From Deltaproteobacteria bacterium (lineage in GTDB: Bacteria; Myxococcota; Myxococcia; Myxococcales; 40CM-4-68-19): a stretch of 13,078 nt of DNA. Positions 1-6,520 of this stretch are shown here, in pieces; position 1 is the first letter of the stretch; every line of letters starts with the position of its first letter. A model generated the notes under the pieces. The model worked only from the letters and a program-made list of their open reading frames with translations, had not been told where the DNA came from and did not search any database. The stretch is taken from the NCBI GenBank assembly GCA_005879505.1, contig VBKQ01000251.1, positions 1-13,078 of the forward strand. Direction: 5' to 3'. A program made the position numbers and the translations under genes.

Positions 1-1043
1 GGGATGGATTGGCATTCGAGCGGCATCACCACGAGCGTGCTCGGCGCGCTCAAACGCGGGCTCGCCGGGCGCGAGCGCGACCTCGGGATCACGGTCTGCG
101 GCGGCCGCGGGCGCCACTCGCGCAGCACCCCTGCCGAGCTGATGCAGTTCGGCGATCGCACGGGCGTGGACGGCGCCGCGCTGGCGCGGACCAGCCGCCT
201 CGTCGCCAAGGTGGACAGCGCGCTGGTGCAGGACGGCTTCGACCTCTACCTGCACGGCTTCGTGGTCGCAAACGACGGCGCCTGGACGGTGGTCCAGCAG
301 GGAATGAATACCGATCGCCGCCAGGCCCGCCGCTACCATTGGCTCTCGGAAGGCGTGCGCAGCTTCGTGGAGGAGCCGCACGCGGCCATCGAAGGCCGGC
401 CGGGCGCAGCGATCCTGAACCTCACGGATCGGCGTGCCGGAGCTTCCCGGGAGGCTACCCTGGAGCTCTCGCGCGAGCCGGAGCGCGTGCTGCGCGAGCT
501 GCCTCGTCTTCAGCTGCCTGCCCACCATGAGGTCCGCAGATCCGACGTCTTCATCCGCCGCCTGCATGGCACGCTCGCGGCGGCTCGTGAAGCAGCGCCG
601 CGCGACTTCCCCGAGCTCCTCCTGCAGCCCGGTGTCGGCGCCCGCACGGTCGAGGCGCTCGCCGCGGTCGCCGAGGTGCTCCACGGCGCTCCCTGCCGCT
701 TCGCCGATCCCGCGCGCTTCTCGCTCGCCCACGGCGGCAAGGACGGCCATCCGTTTCCGGTGCCGCTCAAGGTGTATGACCGGACAATCTCCGTCCTGAA
801 GCAGGCCGTCGGAGCAGCGCGGCTGGTCGGAGGGAGAAGCTCGAAGCCATTCGCCGCCTCGACGAGCAAGCGCGCCGGCTGGAGGGCACCGCATCGGGCC
901 CCGAGCTCGAGCAATACCTGGAAGCGGAGCGGGACCGCTCGCACGAGTACGGCGGGCGCGACGTCTCCGGCCTGGCGGAGCCCGCGCGCAAGGGCCAGCT
1001 GGCGCTGTTCCCGCAAGATCCCCGCCGTGCGGGAATGCGCTAA
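1..1043 (+). pseudogene. DUF763 family protein, 5' partial, with one-base frameshift
   Basis: This is the C-terminal part of a DUF763 (PF05559-type) protein, a family of unknown biochemical function. The diagnostic DWHSSGITT block lies at the very left edge. From memory this block is internal in the family, so the N-terminus lies outside the window and the ATG at 4 is not the real start. A helix-hairpin-helix-like segment (LLQPGVGARTVEALA, about 619-660) may contact nucleic acid; that is inference. The first frame reads sensibly to about 825 (KVYDRTISVLKQAVGAARL), then turns to Ser/Arg/Thr noise. The frame one base earlier continues with RREKLEAIRRLDEQARRLE and ends at TAA 1041-1043. Adding one G in the CTGGTCGG at 824-830 restores ARLGRREKLE. 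So one G is missing: a real frameshift or a consensus error. alaX starts 11 bases downstream. Family assignment is fairly sure; whether the lesion is real is not. Confidence 0.78.
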
Positions 1044-1054
1044 CTTGCCGCGCG

Positions 1055-2215
1055 ATGACGGAGCGCCTCTACCTGAAGGACCCGTACCTCAAGTCTTTTC
1101 GCGCGCGCGTGCTGGAGGTCCGCGAGCTGGAGGGAAAGCCAGCAGCCATCCTCGATCGCACCGCCTTCTATCCCGAGGGAGGAGGACAGCCGGGCGATCG
1201 CGGCACGCTGGGAGCGGCCACGGTGATCGATACGCAGGAGCGCGGCGGCGCTGTCCTGCACGTGCTGGCTGGGACGATCGAGCCCGGAGAAGTCGCCGCC
1301 CAGATCGATTGGCCGCGCCGGTTCGATCACATGCAGCAGCACCACGGACAGCATCTGCTCTCCGCGGCGTTCGACAAGCTGGGCGCGCCGACGGTCTCCT
1401 TCCACCTGGGAGAACGCACCTGCACCATCGATCTCGATGCACCTTTGGGAAAGGTGGACGCCGCGCGCGCCGAAGCGCTCGCGAACGAGAGCGTCTGGCG
1501 CGATCTCCCCGTGATTGCGCGCGACTTCGCCGGCGACGAGCGTGCCAGGCTGCCGCTGCGGAAGGAGCCGGTGAAAGGCGATCGCGTGGTGGTCGTCGAG
1601 GGCGTGGACGCCTCGCCCTGCGGAGGGACGCATCCGGCGCGCACCGGAGAAGTCGGATGCATCGCGGTGCTCAAGGCGCAGAAGTGGGGCGAGGGAAAGT
1701 CGCGCGTCGAGTTCGCATGCGGGGCGCGCGTCGTCCGGCTGCTGCACGAGGCGAGCGAGGTGCTGGGCGGAGCGGCGGAAGCATTGAAGGCGGCGCCCGC
1801 GGAGGTCGCGCAGGCTGCGGCCCGGGTCGCGGTGGAGGCGCAGGCGCGCCGCAAGGCATCGGACGCCTTGCTCGACGAGCTCGCCCAGCTCGAGGCTGTG
1901 CGGCTGAAGGCGCAGGGGTCGCCCGTGGTTGCAAAGCTCGGTCGCGGCGCCGCGTTCGCCCGCGCGGTGGCGCAGCGGATCGCCCAGGACGGAGGCACCG
2001 CGCTGCTCGCCGCCGTCGAGGGCGGGCGCGCATACCTGGTATTCGCTCGCCCGAAAGACGCGCCCGGCGTTCCGATGGGCGCCCTGCTGAAAGACGCGCT
2101 CGGGGTGCTGGGTGGAAAGGGGGGCGGCGGACCGGACTTCGCGCAGGGCAGCGGCGCGCCGGAGAAGCTCGACGACGCCTTGGCGCTCGCCGCCCACAGG
2201 CTCGTACACCCCTGA
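1055..2215 (+). CDS. alaX: AlaX-type alanyl-tRNA editing protein (long form, DHHA1 domain)
   Basis: Free-standing homologue of the alanyl-tRNA synthetase editing domain. Family members hydrolyse mischarged Ser-tRNA(Ala) or Gly-tRNA(Ala) in the cytosol. The 386-residue length fits the long AlaX form. Residues 35-50 carry the DRTAFYPEGGGQPGDRG segment typical of AlaRS/AlaX. The zinc and active-site motifs are complete: HxxxH at H96/H100 and CxxxH at C189/H193 (CGGTH). A helical linker rich in Ala/Glu spans about 225-285. A C-terminal DHHA1 domain ends in the Gly-rich block GGKGGGG (353-359) followed by DFAQGSG (361-367). No synthetase catalytic core is present. The ATG at 1055 lacks a clear Shine-Dalgarno sequence; TAACTT at 1041-1046, overlapping the preceding stop codon, could be a -10 box for a nearly leaderless message. 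No frameshift is seen. Tandem with DUF763 upstream and the diguanylate cyclase 78 bases downstream. Confidence 0.93.
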   Translation: MTERLYLKDPYLKSFRARVLEVRELEGKPAAILDRTAFYPEGGGQPGDRGTLGAATVIDTQERGGAVLHVLAGTIEPGEVAAQIDWPRRFDHMQQHHGQHLLSAAFDKLGAPTVSFHLGERTCTIDLDAPLGKVDAARAEALANESVWRDLPVIARDFAGDERARLPLRKEPVKGDRVVVVEGVDASPCGGTHPARTGEVGCIAVLKAQKWGEGKSRVEFACGARVVRLLHEASEVLGGAAEALKAAPAEVAQAAARVAVEAQARRKASDALLDELAQLEAVRLKAQGSPVVAKLGRGAAFARAVAQRIAQDGGTALLAAVEGGRAYLVFARPKDAPGVPMGALLKDALGVLGGKGGGGPDFAQGSGAPEKLDDALALAAHRLVHP

Positions 2216-2293
2216 ATTCCCGCAGGAAAGCGGCCGTGCTAGCATTCTTTCCGTCCCGGCCCTGGGGGGCCGCCAACCGCTTCCCAAGGCCCG

Positions 2294-4267
2294 ATGCGAC
2301 TTCCGGTCAAGCTGTCGCTCCTCCTCGCGGCGGCTACCTGCTTCCCGCTCTTGCTCGCAACCGCGTTTACGCTGCCGCGCGGCCGCGAGGCGCTCCGCAG
2401 CCAGCTCGACGAGATCTACGCGCAGGACGCGCGCGCCCTGGCGGCCGAGGTGCACCGCTCGCTGGTCGACAAGCTCGATTCACTGACGCTCGCGGCCTCG
2501 ACGCTGCGGCTCAACGAGCTCGACCCCGAGGCCCGCGAGCAGGCGCTGCTGCTCATCTACAAGGAAACGCGGGGAGCGGACATCGTCGGCCTCTTCGACG
2601 CGCGCGCGGATGCCGTGGGAAACATCATCCGCTTCCCCCGGCTGCAGGGAGTGCTGGCGTCGGAGCACGAGGCGATCGACGATGCCGCGCTTTCCAGCTA
2701 CGCCGGCAAGGTACCTCTCCAAGGAGCACTCCAGGCGGGTCTCGCCATCGGCCCCGTCTACGTGGTCCCCGACGTCCGCGGCCGCCCCATCCCCCGCCTG
2801 GTCCTCGCCGTCGCCGTACCGGGGACGCGCAACACCCGCTGGGTCGTGGCGGTAGAGATCTCGCTGCGGCGGCTGGCGGAGAGCTTCGAGCGATTCCGCC
2901 CCGGCGAAACCGGAGCCGCCTTCCTCCTCGACGGAGAGAACAAGATCATCTTGCATCCGGACCGGCAGCTGATGCTGAAGCAGGCCTCGATGCGCGACCA
3001 CCCGCTGGTGAAGGGCGGACAGAACAGCGAATGGCTCGGCGCCAACGAGCCGGTGCCGTTGCTCGGATGGAGGGTGATCGTCCAGGAATCCGCCGACGAG
3101 GCGCTCGGGCCGCTGCGCCATCTGGCGCGCGATGCGTATCTCTGGCTCGCCCTCGGGCTGCTGGTCGCCGTGCTCCTCGGCTTCAGCTCCGTGCGCACCG
3201 TCACGGCGCCGGTGCAGAAGTTGCGCGAGGCCGCGCTGGCGGTGACCGCAGGCGCCCTGGAGACGCACGTCGACGTCCGGCGCCGCGACGAGCTCGGCGA
3301 GCTGGCCGATGCCTTCAACACCATGACCCGCGGTCTGCGCGAGCGCGAGGCGCTCAAGGCCACGCTGGCCCTCTCCGAGACGCTGGAATTGAAGCAGGTC
3401 CTCGAGCGGCTCCTCGACAGTCTCGCCCGCGCCGTCCCCTTCCAGGAAGCATCCATCCTGGTCGAAACGCGCGACGCCATGGACGTGGTGGTGAGCCGCG
3501 GCGCGCGCGGGAAGGACGAGTCGCACCGCCTGGTGCCGAACTCCGTGCACGTGGAACGGGCCATCACCACGCTGCAGCCGGCGGTCAACGACGGCCGGCA
3601 GATGATGGCGCTGCCGCTCATCCGGCGCGGCGTGATGATCGGCGTGGTCTGCCTGGAGAGCAACCGCCCGTATACCGAAGCGGACGTGCGCCTCGCGCAG
3701 TCGCTCACGCAGCCCGCGGCCATGGCAGTCGAGAACGCGCGGCTCTTCGACGAAGTGCAGCGGCTCGCTACCCTCGACGGCCTGACCAGCACGTACAACC
3801 GGCGCCACTTCATGGACCTGGCGCAGCTCCAGTACGACAACGCGCGCCGATTCGGCCACCCGCTCACGGCGATGATGCTCGACGTCGACCACTTCAAGCG
3901 GATCAACGACCGCCACGGGCATCACGTCGGAGACCAGGTGCTGCGGGCGTTGGCGGAGCGGTGCCGCGGGGCACTGCGGTCGGTGGACGTCCTCGGGCGA
4001 TACGGCGGCGAGGAGTTCGCCATCGTCCTCCCCGGCACCACGCAGCACAACGCGGCGACGGTGCTCGCAGAACGGATTCGCAAGCGGGTGGCGGACGAGC
4101 CGATCAAGACGGACGACGGCGCCGTGAAAGTGACGGTGAGCGTGGGAGTGGCCGAGCTCGACGCCGAGATGCGCGGGCCGGAAGACCTCCTCAAGCGCGC
4201 GGATGCGGCCCTCTACGAGGCGAAGCAGGCCGGCCGCAACCGCGTGGTCGAAGACGCGGTCGCGTGA
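2294..4267 (+). CDS. Membrane sensor diguanylate cyclase (Cache-like sensor, HAMP, GAF, GGDEF)
   Basis: Makes cyclic di-GMP from two GTP at the inner membrane. The order in 657 residues is: TM helix about 5-25; periplasmic Cache-like sensor about 30-275, with the FRPGETGAAFLLD..ILHPD signature at 201-223; TM helix about 281-300; HAMP about 300-355; GAF about 362-485; GGDEF about 490-652. The active site is GGEEF (571-575), with metal-binding D530 in MLDVDHFK. The product-inhibition I-site RxxD is present (RSVD 562-565, exactly five residues before GGEEF), so both catalysis and feedback control look intact. No EAL domain is present. ATG 2294 is preceded by a weak AAGG. TAGCAT at 2240-2245 preceded by TGC could be an extended -10, but its -35 (TTCCCG) is poor. 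The bioB start follows 12 bases after the stop, so read-through into bioB is likely. The sensor ligand cannot be told from sequence. Confidence 0.93.
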   Translation: MRLPVKLSLLLAAATCFPLLLATAFTLPRGREALRSQLDEIYAQDARALAAEVHRSLVDKLDSLTLAASTLRLNELDPEAREQALLLIYKETRGADIVGLFDARADAVGNIIRFPRLQGVLASEHEAIDDAALSSYAGKVPLQGALQAGLAIGPVYVVPDVRGRPIPRLVLAVAVPGTRNTRWVVAVEISLRRLAESFERFRPGETGAAFLLDGENKIILHPDRQLMLKQASMRDHPLVKGGQNSEWLGANEPVPLLGWRVIVQESADEALGPLRHLARDAYLWLALGLLVAVLLGFSSVRTVTAPVQKLREAALAVTAGALETHVDVRRRDELGELADAFNTMTRGLREREALKATLALSETLELKQVLERLLDSLARAVPFQEASILVETRDAMDVVVSRGARGKDESHRLVPNSVHVERAITTLQPAVNDGRQMMALPLIRRGVMIGVVCLESNRPYTEADVRLAQSLTQPAAMAVENARLFDEVQRLATLDGLTSTYNRRHFMDLAQLQYDNARRFGHPLTAMMLDVDHFKRINDRHGHHVGDQVLRALAERCRGALRSVDVLGRYGGEEFAIVLPGTTQHNAATVLAERIRKRVADEPIKTDDGAVKVTVSVGVAELDAEMRGPEDLLKRADAALYEAKQAGRNRVVEDAVA

Positions 4268-4279
4268 TACTCAGGGCGC

Positions 4280-5133
4280 ATGATCCGACATGACTGGACG
4301 CTCGCGGAGGTACGAGCGATCCACGATCTGCCCTTGCTCGACCTGCTCCACCGCGCCCAGGGGGTGCACCGCGAGCACTTCGGCGACAACAAGGTGCAGC
4401 TCTGCTCGCTGCTCTCGGTGAAGACCGGTGGATGCCCCGAGGACTGCGCCTACTGCCCGCAGGCGGCGCGCTACCACACCGGCGTGCCGGCCGAGCCGTT
4501 GATGGAGCTGGACGACGTGCTCGCCGCCGCCCGCAAGGCCCGCGCGGCCGGCGCCACCCGGTTCTGCATGGGGGCCGCCTGGCGCGAGCGCGCCGGCTCA
4601 AGGAGGCGGGCCTGGACGCTTACAACCACAATCTCGACACCAGCCGCGAGAAGTACGGGGACATCATCACCACCCGCGTGTACGACGATCGGCTGCGCAC
4701 GCTCGAGCGCGTGCGCCGGGCGGGGATCACGGTTTGCTGCGGGGGCATCCTGGGGATGGGCGAGTCCGTGGACGATCGCTGCGAGATGCTGCGCACGCTC
4801 GCCGCGCAGGATCCGCATCCCGAATCGGTGCCCATCAACATGCTCGTGGCCATCCCCGGCACTCCTCTCGCCGGGGCCCCGCCGGTGAGCACGCTGGAGA
4901 TGGTCCGCGCCATCGCCACCGCGCGCATCCTGATGCCGCGCGCGATGGTGCGCCTCTCTGCCGGCCGCCAGCAGATGAGCGAGGAAGCACAGCTCCTCTG
5001 CATGATGGCGGGCGCGAACAGCGTCTTCTTCGGCGAGAAGCTGCTCACCACCGGCAATCCCGAATACGCGCAGGACATGGCCCTCTTCGAGGCCGCCGGC
5101 ATCGTGCCGCTCGAGCCGCGTCCATCCAGCTGA
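4280..5133 (+). pseudogene. bioB: Biotin synthase, disrupted by internal frameshifting deletion
   Basis: Radical-SAM enzyme that inserts sulfur into dethiobiotin in the last step of biotin synthesis. The N-terminal part (4280 to about 4585) has the [4Fe-4S] motif CPEDCAYC (C52, C56, C59) and TRFCMGAAW with C96. The frame then fails. A second frame starting near 4588 gives RRLKEAGLDAYNHNLDTS and continues through CCGGILGMGE, ESVPINMLV, the VRLSAGRQQMSEE segment and MAGANSVFFG to TGA 5131-5133. Compared with E. coli BioB as I recall it, 38 residues separate GAAW from RLxxAGL, but here only 11 bases (4583-4593) do. About 103 bases are therefore missing, which agrees with the observed frame change (loss of 1 mod 3). 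The lost part holds the EACMTLG segment, whose Cys (E. coli C128) is a [2Fe-2S] ligand; the C188 and R260 equivalents remain. Restored length would be about 318 residues, normal for the family. It may be a true pseudogene or an assembly collapse in GCGCGAGCGCG-type sequence. Confidence 0.9.
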
Positions 5134-5155
5134 GGTCGTCTCGCAGCGAACCTCT

Positions 5156-5184
5156 TTGACACCGGGGCCGTGCTTGGTTAGGTT
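5156..5184 (+). promoter_or_regulatory. Sigma70-like promoter of the cystathionine gamma-synthase-like gene
   Basis: TTGACA (5156-5161), a perfect -35 consensus, is followed after exactly 17 bases by TAGGTT (5179-5184), which matches the -10 consensus at the first two and last positions. It is the best promoter in the window and lies 22 bases beyond the bioB stop. Transcription would start near 5191, giving a leader of about 120 nt before the GTG at 5312. Confidence 0.7.
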
Positions 5185-5221
5185 GCGCGGTGCCCGGCGG
5201 CCCCGGGCGGCGCGGACTTTC

Positions 5222-5278
5222 GCCCACCTTGAGTGACGCGCCTTACAAATCTCACTCTAAGCGGCTGGGCTTTTTTTT
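5222..5278 (+). terminator. Intrinsic terminator inside the leader (attenuator)
   Basis: The left arm 5222-5236 pairs with the right arm 5252-5270: GCCCA with TGGGC, CC with GG, TT with AA, and GAGTGA with TCACTC. That is 15 base pairs with small bulges only on the right arm (5265, 5261-5262, 5258). A run of eight T (5271-5278) follows at once. It lies between a strong promoter (5156-5184) and the gene start (5312), and only 33 bases remain downstream, too few for another full promoter. It therefore fits conditional termination of the gene's own transcript. It would also end any read-through from bioB. Confidence 0.72.
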
Positions 5279-5292
5279 CAGCCATCGTGGTG

Positions 5293-5311
5293 GGCGGGAA
5301 GGTTGCCCGCC
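5293..5311 (+). promoter_or_regulatory. Hairpin over the ribosome binding site of the next gene
   Basis: GGCGGG (5293-5298) and CCCGCC (5306-5311) are perfect inverted repeats around a 7-base loop, directly before the GTG start at 5312. The Shine-Dalgarno sequence GGGAAGG (5296-5302) lies half in the stem and half in the loop. This supports GTG 5312 rather than TTG 5303 as the start, because the TTG would touch the Shine-Dalgarno. It also suggests translational damping, perhaps tied to the long-range pairing in the leader. Confidence 0.45.
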
Positions 5312-6505
5312 GTGGCCAATATCCGCTCCAAAGAACCGAAGCCCGGGACGCTCGCCGTGCACGGGGGTGAGCCCCGCAACAAGGCGCACGACTCCGTCAC
5401 CACCCCGATCGTCTGGTCCGCCACCTACGCCTTCGCCGACACCGCGGAGATCGAGCGGTACTTCAAGGGTGACATCGAGCGCGAGGAATACGGCCGGTAC
5501 GGAAACCCCACCGTCCGCGCCGCGGAGAAGAAGCTCGCCGCCCTGGAGGGAGCCGAAGATGCCGCGCTCTTCTCCAGCGGAATGGCGGCCGCAACCACTG
5601 CCCTCTTCGAGCTGCTCAAGGGAGGCGATCACGTCGTCCTCACCAAGGACTGCTACCGGCGCACGCGGCAGTTCGTCACGCGCTTTCTCTCCCGGCTCGG
5701 CATCGAGTCGACCCTGGTCGAGCCCGGGGACGAGGCGGCGCTGCGCAGCGCCCTGCGCCCTGGCCGGACGAAGGTGATCCTGGCCGAGTCGCCCACCAAT
5801 CCATATCTGCGCGTCGCCGATCTCTCGCTGTTCGCCCGCGCGCGGGACGCCTGTCCCGGCGCGAACCTGATCATCGACGGCACCTTCGCCACTCCGGTGA
5901 ACCAACGTCCCCTCGACGAGGGAGTGGATCTGGTGATCCATTCCTGCACGAAGTACCTCGGAGGGCACAACGACCTGCTGGCGGGGGTCGTGTGCGGGCG
6001 CAGCGGCCTGGTCCAGGCCATCCGGGACCTGCGCGGCGTCCTCGGCGCCGTGCTCGACCCGCAGAGCGCGTTCCTGCTCATCCGGGGCCTCAAGACCCTG
6101 CCGCTCCGGGTCAACCGGCAGAACGAGACGGCGTTGGCCGTCGCGCGCTGGCTCGAGCAGCACCCGCGCGTGCGGCAGGTGTTCTATCCGGGTCTTCCGA
6201 GCCATCCCGATCACGCGATCGCGCGCAGGCAGATGCGCGGATTCGGCGGAGTGGTCAGCTTCCGCCTTCGCGCAAGCGCCCGGGAGACCTCCCGCGTGGT
6301 CGACGCGTGCAAGCTCGCCACCATCGCGCCCTCGCTCGGCGCGGCGGAGACGCTGATCGAGCAGCCCGCGTACATGTCCTACTTCGAGCTGACCAGCGAG
6401 GAGCGCGAGGCGATCGGCATCTACGACGACCTGGTGCGCTTGTCGGTCGGGCTCGAGGACGCAGAGGACGTGATCGCCGATCTGGAGCAGGCACTCTCCG
6501 CCTAG
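5312..6505 (+). CDS. metB: Cystathionine gamma-synthase-like PLP enzyme (plant-type)
   Basis: Fold-type I PLP enzyme of the Cys/Met metabolism family, 397 residues from GTG 5312 (Shine-Dalgarno GGGAAGG nine bases upstream; TTG 5303 would add three residues). Cystathionine gamma-synthase condenses an activated homoserine ester with cysteine in methionine synthesis. The cofactor Lys is K214 (HSCTKYLGGHND). Other family marks are EYGRYGNPT (59-67), SGM (89-91), ESPTNP (159-164), IIDGTFATP (187-195) and the C-terminal LVRLSVGLED. Several blocks (TKDCYRRTRQF, DGTFATPVNQ, KYLGGHNDLLAGVV, GFGGVVSF, QPAYMSYFEL) resemble my memory of plastid cystathionine gamma-synthase of plants, which uses O-phosphohomoserine; that substrate here is inference. 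Cystathionine gamma-lyase, methionine gamma-lyase or O-succinylhomoserine sulfhydrylase cannot be excluded. Expressed from its own promoter through the attenuator-like leader. The transporter gene starts 15 bases after the stop. Confidence 0.85.
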   Translation: MANIRSKEPKPGTLAVHGGEPRNKAHDSVTTPIVWSATYAFADTAEIERYFKGDIEREEYGRYGNPTVRAAEKKLAALEGAEDAALFSSGMAAATTALFELLKGGDHVVLTKDCYRRTRQFVTRFLSRLGIESTLVEPGDEAALRSALRPGRTKVILAESPTNPYLRVADLSLFARARDACPGANLIIDGTFATPVNQRPLDEGVDLVIHSCTKYLGGHNDLLAGVVCGRSGLVQAIRDLRGVLGAVLDPQSAFLLIRGLKTLPLRVNRQNETALAVARWLEQHPRVRQVFYPGLPSHPDHAIARRQMRGFGGVVSFRLRASARETSRVVDACKLATIAPSLGAAETLIEQPAYMSYFELTSEEREAIGIYDDLVRLSVGLEDAEDVIADLEQALSA

Positions 6506-6520
6506 AGTAGACTTCGGGAG

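Larger units (their letters stand above)
5190..5311 (+). promoter_or_regulatory. Candidate attenuator or riboswitch leader of the cystathionine gamma-synthase-like gene
   Basis: This leader of about 120 nt can form mutually exclusive pairings. Hairpin 1 is GCCCGG (5192-5197) with CCGGGC (5203-5208). An alternative is GGGCG (5205-5209) with CGCCC (5221-5225), which breaks hairpin 1 and also the base of the terminator described separately. A long-range option is CGCCCACC (5221-5228) with GGTGGGCG (5289-5296), eight perfect pairs extendable with G-U pairs to 5218/5299, reaching into the ribosome binding site. These are the hallmarks of attenuation or a riboswitch. I do not recognise a SAM or SAH riboswitch consensus. 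An open frame from GTG 5190 crosses the leader without Met-rich or Cys-rich codons and without a stop before the gene, so a classical leader peptide is unlikely. Stems were read by eye, without folding energies. Confidence 0.5.

Noticed and set aside
2217..2245. Promoter TTCCCG-N17-TAGCAT before the diguanylate cyclase
   Set aside because: The -10 has an upstream TGC and fair match, but the -35 matches only three of six positions. Too weak to list as a feature.
2480..4048. Open frame of 522 codons on the - strand
   Set aside because: Antisense to the diguanylate cyclase, with no recognisable motif and typical shadow composition.
4..4293. A single open frame of more than 1400 codons on the + strand
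   Set aside because: Only the first part is DUF763. Beyond about 825 it is Arg/Ala/Gly noise lying over alaX and the diguanylate cyclase in another frame, a result of high GC with few stop codons.
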